From NCBI RefSeq assembly GCF_002150805.1, contig NZ_MTBA01000003.1:310001-374000 (forward strand): 64,000 nt of DNA, written 5' to 3'. This DNA comes from Oceanospirillum sanctuarii (lineage in GTDB: Bacteria; Pseudomonadota; Gammaproteobacteria; Pseudomonadales; Halomonadaceae). Below the pieces are notes generated by a model. That model ran no database searches, had not been told where the DNA came from, and worked only from the letters and a program-made list of their open reading frames with translations. The position numbers and the translations under genes were made by a program. This document shows, one piece after another, positions 9,214-18,195 of the stretch (positions are counted from its first letter, which is position 1; each line of letters begins with the position of its first letter).

Positions 9214-10761
9214 TTAGACAGCAGCCCCCTGTGGGTGTTTACGCTCAACCTGACTGACCAAAGCATTCAGCGCATGAACATAGGCTTTTGCTGAAGCAAT
9301 CACGATATCGGTATCCGCTCCCAGACCCGTTACCAGACGACCGGCCTTATCCAGACGCACGGTCACCTCACCCTGAGAATCCGTACCGCTGGTGATCGCA
9401 TTCACCGAGTACAGCTCCAGTACGGTATCGCTGTTGGCGATCTTCTCAATCGCTTTAAAGGTCGCATCAACCGGGCCGCTGCCTTCAGACTCTGCTGCAA
9501 CATCTTCACCATCAACACTCAGCACGACCTTGGCCACCGGTGTTTCTCCGGTTTTCGACTGTACCTCTAAGGTCTCCAGTCGATAGCGCTCAACCGCATT
9601 AGCTACCCGGCTATCACTGACCAGCGCCTGCAGATCTTCGTCATAGATCTCATGCTTTTTGTCCGCCAGCTGCTTAAAGAGGGCAAAAGCATGGTTCAGC
9701 TCCACCTCGGACTCAAAGCTGATCCCCAGATCCGTCAGACGGGAGCGGAAAGCGTTACGACCGGAGTGCTTACCCAGCACGATAGCATTGGTGTTCCAGC
9801 CCACATCCTGAGCTTTCATAATTTCGTAGGTTTCACGGTGTTTCAGCACGCCATCCTGATGGATACCGGATTCATGGGCGAAAGCATTTTTACCCACAAT
9901 CGCCTTATTCGGCTGTACCGGAAAACCGGTCACTGTGGACACCAGTCGCGAGGTTGGCACGATATGCACCGGCTCGATCTGGGTTTGTACCGTGAAGATA
10001 TCCGGACGGGTGCGGATACCCATCACCACCTCTTCCAGAGAGGCATTACCGGCACGTTCTCCGAGACCATTGATGGTACATTCCACCTGACGGGCACCAG
10101 CCTGAACTGCCGCCAGAGAATTAGCCACCGCAAGCCCTAAGTCGTTATGACAGTGCACCGAGAAGATCGCCTTATCGGCATTCGGAATACGGTTCAGCAG
10201 CTGTCTGATGGTATTGGCAAACTGATCCGGAATGGCATAACCCACGGTATCCGGAATATTGATGGTGGTAGCGCCGGCATCGATAGCAGCTTCAATAATA
10301 CGGCAGAGGAAATCGATCTCGGAACGACCGGCATCCTCACAGGAGAATTCCACATCGGAGATCAGGCTGCGGGCTTTTTTCACCGCGCGCACCGCCTGCT
10401 CGATCACCTGCTCCGGCTGCATCTGCAGTTTGTACTGCATGTGGATTGGCGAGGTGGCAATAAAGGTGTGAATACGTCCGGAATTCGCGCCCTTCAGGGC
10501 TTCTGCAGCACGCTCAATATCAGCATCCAGCGCACGGGACAAGCTGCAGATGGTGCTGTCTTTTACGGTATCCGCAACTGCTTTCACCGCTTCGAAGTCG
10601 CCGGGGCTTGCGATCGCAAAACCGGCCTCAATCACATCCACCTTCATCTTTTCCAGATGCTTGGCAATACGCACCTTCTCATCTTTGGTCATGGATGCGC
10701 CGGGACTCTGTTCACCGTCCCGCAGGGTGGTATCAAAAATTACCAGATGGTCGTTACTCAT
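9214..10761 (-). CDS. leuA: 2-isopropylmalate synthase
   Basis: First committed step of leucine synthesis: acetyl-CoA plus 2-oxoisovalerate to 2-isopropylmalate. 515 residues, against 523 in E. coli. The catalytic TIM barrel opens with [13 protein letters not shown] and contains the metal ligands in [14 protein letters not shown] and [17 protein letters not shown] and a C-terminal regulatory domain (about 385-515), which binds leucine in this family, follow. The ATG at 10761 has GGAGAG 6 nt upstream; an upstream in-frame start 14 codons earlier was rejected. No other leu gene is adjacent. A sigma-70 promoter and a leader of about 107 nt precede it. Confidence 0.97.
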   Translation of the reverse strand: MSNDHLVIFDTTLRDGEQSPGASMTKDEKVRIAKHLEKMKVDVIEAGFAIASPGDFEAVKAVADTVKDSTICSLSRALDADIERAAEALKGANSGRIHTFIATSPIHMQYKLQMQPEQVIEQAVRAVKKARSLISDVEFSCEDAGRSEIDFLCRIIEAAIDAGATTINIPDTVGYAIPDQFANTIRQLLNRIPNADKAIFSVHCHNDLGLAVANSLAAVQAGARQVECTINGLGERAGNASLEEVVMGIRTRPDIFTVQTQIEPVHIVPTSRLVSTVTGFPVQPNKAIVGKNAFAHESGIHQDGVLKHRETYEIMKAQDVGWNTNAIVLGKHSGRNAFRSRLTDLGISFESEVELNHAFALFKQLADKKHEIYDEDLQALVSDSRVANAVERYRLETLEVQSKTGETPVAKVVLSVDGEDVAAESEGSGPVDATFKAIEKIANSDTVLELYSVNAITSGTDSQGEVTVRLDKAGRLVTGLGADTDIVIASAKAYVHALNALVSQVERKHPQGAAV

Positions 10762-10835
10762 GGTTCTCTCCTGCATAGAAGACGACATCCGTGTCGCCTT
10801 CATTTTTATAGTCGTTTTGAGAAGTCTGACGGTGG

Positions 10836-10852
10836 TTCGTGCCCCGTCAGCC
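10836..10852 (-). other. hairpin in the leuA leader
   Basis: On the minus strand CTGACGG, an ACGAACC-containing loop and CCGTCAG form an inverted repeat within the leuA 5' untranslated region. No T-run follows and no leucine-rich leader peptide is seen, so classical attenuation is not supported. Confidence 0.4.
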
Positions 10853-10874
10853 TTTATTTATTAGGGTTCATTTG

Positions 10875-10903
10875 ACTATAACGCTGGTCTCAGACCTTGC
10901 CAA
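10875..10903 (-). promoter_or_regulatory. sigma-70 promoter of leuA
   Basis: Minus-strand TTGGCA (10903-10898), 17-bp spacer, TATAGT (10880-10875). The predicted start is near 10868. Confidence 0.75.
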
Positions 10904-10943
10904 CCGCAAGCAGAGAAAGAGATTTAACTCAGGATCAACAGGC

Positions 10944-11153
10944 TTATTCCGGGGTGTTTTTACTCTGCTGTTGCATCAGCTTTTTATTGCGCTCGTAGTG
11001 ACGGCGCATCCAGATCAGAAAAGCCGACAACAACATCAGTGCCAGCACTAAACCTTGCCAGAAGGTAGCAACCTCATAGGTGCGCATCAGAAAGATCACT
11101 ATAAAACCGATCAGCTGGCTGCCCACAGCCGCCAGGCGCAAACCATCATTCAT
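10944..11153 (-). CDS. small two-helix membrane protein, function unknown
   Basis: Sixty-nine residues with two hydrophobic segments (about 7-24 and 30-48) joined by a short turn (RTYEVATFW), then a positively charged tail RRHYERNKKLMQQQ and a polar end. Charge places the tail in the cytoplasm by the positive-inside rule. It lies upstream of leuA on the same strand but outside the leuA promoter, so it is probably a separate unit. AGAG about 12 nt before the ATG is a weak ribosome site. I do not recognise the family. Calling it a gene rests on a clean membrane topology and absence of any competing frame. Confidence 0.55.
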   Translation of the reverse strand: MNDGLRLAAVGSQLIGFIVIFLMRTYEVATFWQGLVLALMLLSAFLIWMRRHYERNKKLMQQQSKNTPE

Positions 11154-11321
11154 AAGCTGTTATCTCTTTTATCCTGTTATGCCCGTCATAGCTGACCGAC
11201 TAATAAAATCGTGGAACCCTCAGCACGAACTGCGTTCTGAATCAGGATCGTTTACAATGCAACCCAGTATCGTTTCACATTCTCACCCTAAGTGTTCAAA
11301 TTCAAACATTATGGCTGCCAA

Positions 11322-12374
11322 ATGCTAAGAACAAGATCTTTTGCTGTCGCGTTTTCACTGGCCCTGTTTGGTGCAGGAGCTCACACTGCGCAAGCTAACC
11401 TGACCGATAACCAAACTGTACCGGCTCCGGCAACTCAGGTGGCAAACGCAACACCTCAGAATCTGCCGGAAGAGGATATGCCTCTGGCCGATGGTGCTGA
11501 GATGGCCGAAGGCAGCGAAAGCATGCTGGAACTGCCCCTCCCCATCGCCCGCGCACTGGAGCAGGGCATGGTACTGGAAAGTCAGTTCAATGCAGAGTCT
11601 GATCTGACCGGCTGGGTACTGTCACTGGATGGTCAGTTTACGCTGGTTTACACCACCCCGGATCAACGCACCCTGATCTCCGGCGCACTGATCAATGAAG
11701 CTGGCCAGAACCTGTCTGAGCTATACGCACAGCAGTATTTCCCGAAACCGGATATCGCCCTGCTTGAAGAGTCTACCTACATCAGCGTAGGCGCACCGAA
11801 AGAGCAGGACCTGCCGGATTCTGCCACGGCAGAAGATGCACCGACCGGTGAACAGACTCTTGCTGAAGGCGAACAGATCTCGGCAGAAGGAGAAGTATCT
11901 GCGACTCCGGCAGCAACAGAGAAAACCGTTGAAGCCAAGCGTGTGGTCTATGCCTTCTTCGATCCAAGCTGCCCTTTCTGCCATCTGGCCTGGAAAGCCT
12001 TCCAGCCGTATGTGGATAAGGGTGTCGAGATTCGCTGGATTCCGGTTGCCTTCCTGAACCCGGAAAGCCGCGACAAAGCCGCAGCTATTCTGCAGGATCG
12101 CAACCCTGAAAACCTGCTGGCTGAAAGCATGCGCCTGTTCAATACCGAAGAGCAGCCAACCACTTCGGTTAAAGAAACCTCACGCCGTCAGCTGCAGAAC
12201 AATATGAAGCTGATGCAGCGTTTTGGTATTCAGGGCACTCCGGGTCTGATCTGGGCAGATGACAATGGCGAACTGAATATCCGCAGCGGTATGCCGAAGC
12301 TGGATGAGTTCTCTCATATCACAGGCCTGCCGGAACAGCCGCAGACCGACCCTGAACTGTTCCGCTTCCGTTAA
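11322..12374 (+). CDS. periplasmic DsbC/DsbG-like thiol:disulfide interchange protein
   Basis: Residues 1-25 form a signal peptide ending near AHTAQA. After an acidic low-complexity stretch comes a dimerisation-like region with SDLTGWVLSLDG, followed by an inserted acidic linker (about 160-200). The thioredoxin-fold catalytic domain has active site CPFC in FFDPSCPFCHLAW and a cis-Pro loop GIQGTPGLIW. This order is that of DsbG/DsbC, which repair or protect protein thiols in the periplasm. The mature part is longer than E. coli DsbG mainly through the acidic linker. ATG 11322 was chosen because the signal peptide begins there; a GTG 30 nt upstream is in frame, and neither has a clear ribosome site. 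It sits 27 nt before a TlpA-like gene, a likely redox partner. Confidence 0.85.
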   Translation: MLRTRSFAVAFSLALFGAGAHTAQANLTDNQTVPAPATQVANATPQNLPEEDMPLADGAEMAEGSESMLELPLPIARALEQGMVLESQFNAESDLTGWVLSLDGQFTLVYTTPDQRTLISGALINEAGQNLSELYAQQYFPKPDIALLEESTYISVGAPKEQDLPDSATAEDAPTGEQTLAEGEQISAEGEVSATPAATEKTVEAKRVVYAFFDPSCPFCHLAWKAFQPYVDKGVEIRWIPVAFLNPESRDKAAAILQDRNPENLLAESMRLFNTEEQPTTSVKETSRRQLQNNMKLMQRFGIQGTPGLIWADDNGELNIRSGMPKLDEFSHITGLPEQPQTDPELFRFR

Positions 12375-12401
12375 GCGAACAGCTGAGCTGAAGATTCCGG
12401 C

Positions 12402-13244
12402 ATGGATGCAGTTTCACTAGGCCCCTTTATGCTCTCGGCGAAAGCGATCTACCTGATCGCTTCCGTTGTGATCTTCTTTATCGGGGCTGAACTCCTGCAG
12501 CGGATCTGGCGCAAACGCGAACCGGATACCCGCCTGAACTTCAGCAACTGGGCACAAAACTGCTTATGGCTGGGGCTGATCTCAGGTCGCCTGACCTATG
12601 TTGCTCTTCACTTCGACAGCTACCAGCACGAACCTCTCTCGATTCTCTACTTCTGGCAACCCGGCTACTCGCTGAATGCCGTTTTTGTCGCAACCGTTGC
12701 AGTCAGCCTCTGGTATCTGCGAGGCCTTAAACCTCTTTCCGCCGGACTTAGCTGGTTAACAGCCTCTGCATTTATCTGGCTGGGACTCTCGGTACTGGCT
12801 CCCCTGAGCGAAAATCAGGAGCGGACGATGCCTGCTCTGACGCTACCGACCCTCTATCAGCACGGCGAGCAGGCGCAGGCTCTGCAACTTGATCAGCAAG
12901 AAGGGGCTGTGATTCTCAATCTGTGGGCAAGTTGGTGCGGGCCTTGTCGCCGGGAGATGCCGTCTCTGGTGAAATTTGCCGAAGATCATCCGGAAGTCCG
13001 TCTCTGGCTGGTGAATCAGGGAGAATCCCCTCAGATGGTGCGCCGTTTTATAGAAACCAACGACGAGCCGATTCCGGAAACACTGATTCTGCTAGACCCG
13101 AACCAGAGCCTGATGCAGGCGATTGAAGGGGTTGGCCTGCCGATCACGCTGGCCTATAAAAATGGCCGTCTTATCGACAGCCATATCGGAGAGGTTAATC
13201 ACGCCCGCCTGAGGGAGATGGCAAAGGCGATCAGCGCCGATTAG
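12402..13244 (+). CDS. membrane-anchored TlpA/ResA-like thioredoxin
   Basis: Residues 1-135 hold about four membrane segments (about 10-30, 47-65, 80-103, 112-130). Their first part, with FMLSAKAIYLIASVVIFF, is reminiscent of the N-terminus of Lgt. Residues 140-280 are a thioredoxin domain with active site WASWCGPCRREMP and a cis-Pro loop GVGLPITLAY. The catalytic domain should face the periplasm. TlpA/ResA proteins reduce disulfides, so in an operon with the DsbG-like protein it could keep that partner reduced, possibly taking electrons through its membrane part. No cysteine pair is evident in the membrane helices (the only one I see is Cys50 in NWAQNCLWL), so DsbD-like relay is unproven. 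Confidence 0.82.
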   Translation: MDAVSLGPFMLSAKAIYLIASVVIFFIGAELLQRIWRKREPDTRLNFSNWAQNCLWLGLISGRLTYVALHFDSYQHEPLSILYFWQPGYSLNAVFVATVAVSLWYLRGLKPLSAGLSWLTASAFIWLGLSVLAPLSENQERTMPALTLPTLYQHGEQAQALQLDQQEGAVILNLWASWCGPCRREMPSLVKFAEDHPEVRLWLVNQGESPQMVRRFIETNDEPIPETLILLDPNQSLMQAIEGVGLPITLAYKNGRLIDSHIGEVNHARLREMAKAISAD

Positions 13245-13259
13245 TGGCACAGATCTGAT

Positions 13260-13308
13260 GATACAGACCTGAAGATACAGACCTGAAGATACAGACCTGA
13301 AGATTCAG
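13260..13308. repeat. 14-bp tandem repeat
   Basis: Three exact copies of GATACAGACCTGAA (13260-13273, 13274-13287, 13288-13301), with a partial fourth (GATTCAG) and a degenerate copy upstream (CAGATCTGAT). The array lies in the short gap between two convergent genes. It may vary in copy number by slippage. Confidence 0.9.
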
Positions 13309-13324
13309 CGTTAGGGGCTAGCCA

Positions 13325-14083
13325 TTAAGGCAGAACCCGGCACTCACTCCATTCACAACGAATCAGCGCCTGTCGATTCAGACCACAGCTGACGTTATAA
13401 ACTTCCCTTGGCCACTGACGCACCAGAGGCGTTAACTGCGCCTGCTCACACAAAGCCTGTTGCGCCAGACGCTCGGCGATAAACTGGGAGCGATCCGGAC
13501 TTTGCAGCATCTCATCATCGCTACTGGTTGGCGGATAATATTCTGCAGCCAACTGACTCAGGCGCGGTAAACGCTCAGCCAGATCTTCATCACGATTCAG
13601 ATCCCGCTCGCCTTGCTTGTATTCCGTCAGCAGGGTTCTGCAGCTTTCCAGATCAGTATCTTCATCCACCAGATCATCACGGTTTTCCTGAGCGGTTAGC
13701 GATGCCTGCAAACTAACGGAAAGCCCCAGGGTGGTTTCCGTCGGGTTATAAGCCCGCTCAACGGAATCCAGTACCAGCTTGTTCAGGCTCTGATCTGCGT
13801 CCACCACACTCTGACCATTACGCTGCCACCAGACCGTTTGTGCCTCATAAGCAAGCGGCATCAGCTGAGGATGTAAGCGCATACATTCACTGCTGGCCAG
13901 GCGCAAAGTGCCGTCTTCGGTCAGAACCCGCTGAATCAGAGCGGCATCTTCCATCTGACGGGCACCGACATCCGGCATGGAAGAGCAGGCCGAAAGCGTT
14001 AGCGCCGCAAGGGCTACCCCTAAACCAGTCAAATGGCTTTTACAGGCGACCCTGATCAGATTCTTTGTTTTTAATTCCGTCAT
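13325..14083 (-). CDS. lipoprotein of unknown function
   Basis: A 252-residue protein with a lipoprotein signal: basic start, hydrophobic stretch, then lipobox LSAC at about residues 30-33, so it should be lipidated. Serine after the Cys does not indicate inner-membrane retention, so the outer membrane is likely. The mature part is mostly helical and acidic, with six cysteines: one near SECMRLH, one in ESCRTLL, and a cluster ALCEQ...VSCGLNRQALIRCEWSECRVLP near the end that suggests periplasmic disulfides. GGAGG precedes the ATG by 4 nt. Single gene; family not recognised. The adjacent thiol-disulfide pair is on the opposite strand, so a link is only speculative. Confidence 0.75.
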   Translation of the reverse strand: MTELKTKNLIRVACKSHLTGLGVALAALTLSACSSMPDVGARQMEDAALIQRVLTEDGTLRLASSECMRLHPQLMPLAYEAQTVWWQRNGQSVVDADQSLNKLVLDSVERAYNPTETTLGLSVSLQASLTAQENRDDLVDEDTDLESCRTLLTEYKQGERDLNRDEDLAERLPRLSQLAAEYYPPTSSDDEMLQSPDRSQFIAERLAQQALCEQAQLTPLVRQWPREVYNVSCGLNRQALIRCEWSECRVLP

Positions 14084-14444
14084 AACCCCTCCGGCTCTTT
14101 CCTTAAGCTGCCTCGGCTCCTGAATAATAAAACTCGGTAAGCCTGCGCACTGCAGCGTGGACTCTATGGGTAAAAGATTGACTCATTGTGCCAGAAAAAA
14201 CGTGTTAAAGAGGCAGAAAAAGTGATGTTTTGCCGCGATATCCTCAACGCCACCAAACAGACGACTCAAACCATCTGAGAAAAAGGAATACCTGATACAC
14301 CCCTTCTGGTGATCTATGCTTGAAAGCGCTGGGGATCGGCGGACAAATCCGTTACCATAGCGCCCTTTTTTTGCACCACCGCTCAGGTTTCAGCCTGAGA
14401 AGACAACTCCGTTTGCCAAAATCTATCAGGTTAAAGAGGTAACC
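14084..14444. other. gene-free interval before rapA
   Basis: This 361-bp divergent intergenic region should hold promoters for the lipoprotein gene (minus) and rapA (plus). I see an isolated TTGACT near 14171 and a small inverted repeat CTCAGG-N6-CCTGAG around 14382-14399 in the rapA leader, but no convincing -35/-10 pair and no ORF. Confidence 0.5.
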
Positions 14445-17318
14445 ATGCTGCCCTACATTCCCGGACAAAGATGGATCAGTGACGCTGAAAGCGACTTAGG
14501 ATTAGGAACAATTCTGACCTGTGATATGCGAAGCGTAACCGTGCTGTTTCCAGCTTCCGGGGAGACCCGTGTGTATGCAACCCGATCCGCACCTCTGACC
14601 CGGGTATCCTTCTCCAGCGGTGACCAGATCGAAAGTCACGAAGGCGAGCGCTTTATCGTTGCTACCGCACTGGAAGAGGATGGCCTCCTGGTTTACATCT
14701 GCCTGGATGCCGAAGGTAACGAGAAAGAGGTCCCTGAGACCCACCTCAATAACCACCTGAGCCTGCAGAAGGCCAAAGACCGTCTGTTGACCGGTCAGAT
14801 CGACCGTAACGACTGGTTCAACCTGCGCTACCGTACCCTACTGCAGAGCGACAAACAGAACCGTGCAGCCATTCAGGGACTGTCCGGTGCCCGCATGGCA
14901 CTGATTCCGCACCAGCTGTATATCGCTCACAGTGTTGCCAGCCGTTACGCGCCACGGGTTCTGCTGGCCGATGAAGTCGGCTTGGGTAAAACCGTAGAAG
15001 CCGGTCTGATTCTGCATCGCCAGTGGCTGACCGGAAATGCCCAACGCATCCTGATTGTGGTGCCGGAGTCCCTGCAGAACCAGTGGCTGGTAGAGATGCT
15101 GCGCCGTTTCAACCTGCAGTTCAGCCTGTTCGATTATGAGCGTTGCGCCCAGTATCCGGGTCAGAACGCCTTTGAGCAGGCTCAGCTGGTGATCTGCAGT
15201 CTGGAACTGCTGACCGATCACCCGGAACTGCAGGAGCAGGCAGTAGCCGCGCAATGGGACACTTTAGTAGTCGATGAAGCGCACCACCTTGAATGGCATC
15301 CGGAAGCACCGAGTAAAGCCTATCAGTGTATCGAACAGCTGGCGGCCGATACCTCCGGCCTGCTGCTGCTGACCGCAACACCGGAGCAGTTGGGCAAAAC
15401 CAGTCACTTTGCCCGTCTGCGCCTGCTGGACCCTGAGCGTTACTCAAGCTTCGAACAGTTTGAGCAGGAAGAGGGCCAGTACCAGCCGATCGCTGAAGCG
15501 GTAGAAGCGCTGGAAGCAATCGCTGATGGCGAACCGGCCACCAAAGCGGTCATCGCCCAACTGCGTGAACTGCTGCCGGAATCTGATGCTCAGGCGCTGA
15601 TCGAACTGATCGAAAATGACGAGGCCGATCTGGAGCAGATCGACTCCGCCTGCACTCAACTGCAAGGCCAACTGCTGGATCGCCACGGCACCGGCCGCGT
15701 ACTGTTCCGCAACACCCGTGATACCGTCTCAGGCTTTAAACAGCGTCAGCTGCAGCGCCATGCTCTGGAACTGCCGGAAGCCTATGAACCGCAGATGGGT
15801 GCACCGGAATTACAGGCTCACCTGAGTCCGGAACAGTTTATCGAAGATGCTCTGATCACCGATAACTGGGCAAAAGATGACAGCCGTTTCCAATGGCTGC
15901 TGGATCACCTGCACAACCATGATGACGAGAAAACCCTGCTGATCTGCCACAGTGCAGCAACCGCTCTGTCTCTGTCTGAAGCATTGAAAGAAGCTACTGG
16001 CCTGCACGCTCCGGCGTTCCACGAAGGCCTGAGCATTCTGGAACGTGATCGTGCCGCTGCCTGGTTTGCCGATCACGAAGCCGGTCCTCCGGTACTGATC
16101 TGTTCTGAGATCGGTAGCGAAGGCCGTAACTTCCAGTTTGCCCGCCATCTGGTGCTGTTTGATCTGCCTGCCAACCCGGATCTGCTGGAACAGCGTATCG
16201 GTCGTCTGGACCGTATCGGTCAGCAACATGATATTCAGATCCACGTACCTTATTTTGAAGAGTCCGGTCAGCAGGATCTGCTGGAATGGTACGACAAAGG
16301 CCTGAACGCTTTTGCAGCACCTTGCCCTGCGGCATCAGCTCTGTTTGCCGAGTTTGGCGATGCGGTTTCTGATGCCATCATCAGTCAGGATGCGGAACGT
16401 CTTGAAGAGCTGACCGCTGCCACTGCAAGCCGCCGTGAAGAACTCAATGCCGCCATGCAGGCCGGTCGCGACCGTCTGCTGGAGCGCAACGCCTGCCGCC
16501 CTCAGGAAGCCAAAGAACTGGTGGACGCTATTGAAGCACAGGATGATCCTGAAGCTCTGAACACCTGGCTGGAAAGCGCGCTGGATATCTTCGGTGTTAA
16601 CAGCGAAGAAACCGGTGAGTTCAGCTGGCACCTGACCCCGGGTGAGCACATGCTGAACTCAGATCTGCCGGGGCTGGATAACGAAGACGGCTTCTCCATG
16701 ACCACCAGTCGTGATTACGCTCTGCACCGGGAAGACCTCCAATTCTTCAGCTGGGAACACCCGTTTGTTCAGGCGCTGCAGGAACAGATTGTCTCCGGCA
16801 ATCTGGGTAACAATGCGGTCAGCATCTTCAAAACCAAAGCACTGCCGGAAGGTACGCTGCTGCTGGAAGTGATCGCAGCGATTCACTGCGCGGCCCCGAA
16901 ACACCTGCAGATTGGCCGCTACCTGCCACCAACCACCATGCGCTTCCTGCTGGATGAGCGCGGCAACGATCTGGGTAAAAAGGTCAGCTTTGAAGGTCTG
17001 AGTCCGAAACTGGATAAGCTGAAAAAAGCGACGTCCCGTGAAGTAGTGAAACTGCGCCAGGAGCAGATCCGCAGCTTAGTGGATACCGCAGAGGAACGTG
17101 CCAACGACATTCTGCCAACGGTGATCGAAGAGGCTCAGCTGAAGATGCAGTCTCTGCTCTATCCGGAACTGCAGCGTATGAAAGCCCTGCGCGAAGTGAA
17201 CCCATCGATCCGTGATATCGAGGTTAAAGCACTGGAGCTGGAATATATGGCTGTCGCCGATGCACTGGAAAAAGCCCGCGTCAGCATCGAAGGCATCCGG
17301 GTGATTGTAACGGCATAA
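14445..17318 (+). CDS. rapA: RNA polymerase-recycling SWI2/SNF2 ATPase RapA
   Basis: RapA (HepA) binds RNA polymerase and uses ATP hydrolysis to release stalled or post-termination complexes. 957 residues, against 968 in E. coli. It starts with the Tudor-like N-terminal domains (FIPGQRW-type opening, here YIPGQRWISDAESDLGLG). SWI2/SNF2 motor motifs follow: I in LLADEVGLGKTVEAGLI, II in VVDEAHHLEW, III in LLTATPEQ, and helicase C-terminal motifs with ICSEIGSEGRNFQFA and RIGRLDRIGQ. The spacer and C-terminal RapA-specific regions (about 640-957) are present in full. AGAGGT stands just before ATG. Single gene with a strong terminator. Confidence 0.97.
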   Translation: MLPYIPGQRWISDAESDLGLGTILTCDMRSVTVLFPASGETRVYATRSAPLTRVSFSSGDQIESHEGERFIVATALEEDGLLVYICLDAEGNEKEVPETHLNNHLSLQKAKDRLLTGQIDRNDWFNLRYRTLLQSDKQNRAAIQGLSGARMALIPHQLYIAHSVASRYAPRVLLADEVGLGKTVEAGLILHRQWLTGNAQRILIVVPESLQNQWLVEMLRRFNLQFSLFDYERCAQYPGQNAFEQAQLVICSLELLTDHPELQEQAVAAQWDTLVVDEAHHLEWHPEAPSKAYQCIEQLAADTSGLLLLTATPEQLGKTSHFARLRLLDPERYSSFEQFEQEEGQYQPIAEAVEALEAIADGEPATKAVIAQLRELLPESDAQALIELIENDEADLEQIDSACTQLQGQLLDRHGTGRVLFRNTRDTVSGFKQRQLQRHALELPEAYEPQMGAPELQAHLSPEQFIEDALITDNWAKDDSRFQWLLDHLHNHDDEKTLLICHSAATALSLSEALKEATGLHAPAFHEGLSILERDRAAAWFADHEAGPPVLICSEIGSEGRNFQFARHLVLFDLPANPDLLEQRIGRLDRIGQQHDIQIHVPYFEESGQQDLLEWYDKGLNAFAAPCPAASALFAEFGDAVSDAIISQDAERLEELTAATASRREELNAAMQAGRDRLLERNACRPQEAKELVDAIEAQDDPEALNTWLESALDIFGVNSEETGEFSWHLTPGEHMLNSDLPGLDNEDGFSMTTSRDYALHREDLQFFSWEHPFVQALQEQIVSGNLGNNAVSIFKTKALPEGTLLLEVIAAIHCAAPKHLQIGRYLPPTTMRFLLDERGNDLGKKVSFEGLSPKLDKLKKATSREVVKLRQEQIRSLVDTAEERANDILPTVIEEAQLKMQSLLYPELQRMKALREVNPSIRDIEVKALELEYMAVADALEKARVSIEGIRVIVTA

Positions 17319-17337
17319 CGCTGTTGCCAATCAGAAA

Positions 17338-17376
17338 CAAAAAGAGCCGTAAGGATTAACCTTACGGCTCTTTTTT
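17338..17376. terminator. bidirectional terminator after rapA
   Basis: AAAGAGCCGTAAGG (17341-17354), loop ATTAA, CCTTACGGCTCTTT (17360-17373), then more T. A perfect 14-bp stem that also serves the convergent unknown gene at 17429. Confidence 0.92.
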
Positions 17377-17428
17377 CGGCTACCGAAACTCCTGAACCTT
17401 GCCCTGCCTCACACACGGGCTTATCGGT

Positions 17429-18085
17429 TTAGTGCAACAACCACCAATGATCCGTCTCATCATCTTCAGTAGAGGCAAACCAAAGATCCGGATTATCGAA
17501 GTCAAATTCATCATCGGTTTCAGCCCCACCACCGTTAAACCAATACATATAAGGGTGTTTTCGGGTCACATCGTGAATATTTTTTTCGAATGCCTGCTGA
17601 AACTTATTCAGACTTTCAGCGCCCCCAGAGGGAATAATCCGGGTTCTGCAGCGGGTTGAAAGACACCGGAACGGAAAGTCTGCTGCAAAACCTGCCACAC
17701 ATTCCGCAGCAGGAGCGCTCTGGTATAGCGTTTCCGGAGCCAGCTGTCTGGCGGCTAAAGCCCCAGTCAAGTCTGCCATATAAATACCACCTTCATGGGG
17801 CCGATATTGCGAACCGATAAAGGAATAATTCAGCGTCGCCGTAACCAGCAGGCTCTGATGAAAGCCGTTATCAGACCATTGATAGTTCAGCCTGATATGC
17901 GAGAAACCGATATAGTCATTATCAAGGTTTCTCAGCCCAAACAGGAGTGCTTTGGGTTTGCCATAGTCATCTACGTTATCAGACAACTCTTGCCAGATAG
18001 GTTGAAAGTTATCCCCCGCAGCTTCCTGCACCACTGGCTTAATACCATCCATGGAAGATGAAAAAATACGATCCAATACCTTCAT
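17429..18085 (-). CDS. unknown protein, paralogue of the next gene
   Basis: A 218-residue soluble protein with no signal peptide or membrane segment. By eye it aligns with the product of 18196-18786. Shared features are RIF near the start followed by P..QEA.G, then YIGF..I.L...W......., TA.LN..FI...YR, and a late F..AF segment. The C-terminus is strongly acidic with an aromatic end (DHWWLLH). A Cys-rich stretch (FRCLSTRCRTR) occurs near residue 140. ATG 18085 has AAGGG 9 nt upstream; an earlier in-frame ATG (18124) was rejected. I do not recognise the family. The pair probably arose by duplication and diverged strongly. Confidence 0.7.
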   Translation of the reverse strand: MKVLDRIFSSSMDGIKPVVQEAAGDNFQPIWQELSDNVDDYGKPKALLFGLRNLDNDYIGFSHIRLNYQWSDNGFHQSLLVTATLNYSFIGSQYRPHEGGIYMADLTGALAARQLAPETLYQSAPAAECVAGFAADFPFRCLSTRCRTRIIPSGGAESLNKFQQAFEKNIHDVTRKHPYMYWFNGGGAETDDEFDFDNPDLWFASTEDDETDHWWLLH

Positions 18086-18195
18086 ACAATTACCCTTAGT
18101 CCAATATGAGCGTCCAGTCATCATCGAAATAATGTTTAGTTATTGAGGAAATCACCATTTGCCTCATCTGCTGCCTTAACACCCCCTATTTCTCT

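Noticed and set aside
10762-10868. Leucine leader peptide attenuator before leuA
   Set aside because: No short ORF with leucine codons and no terminator with T-run in the leader.
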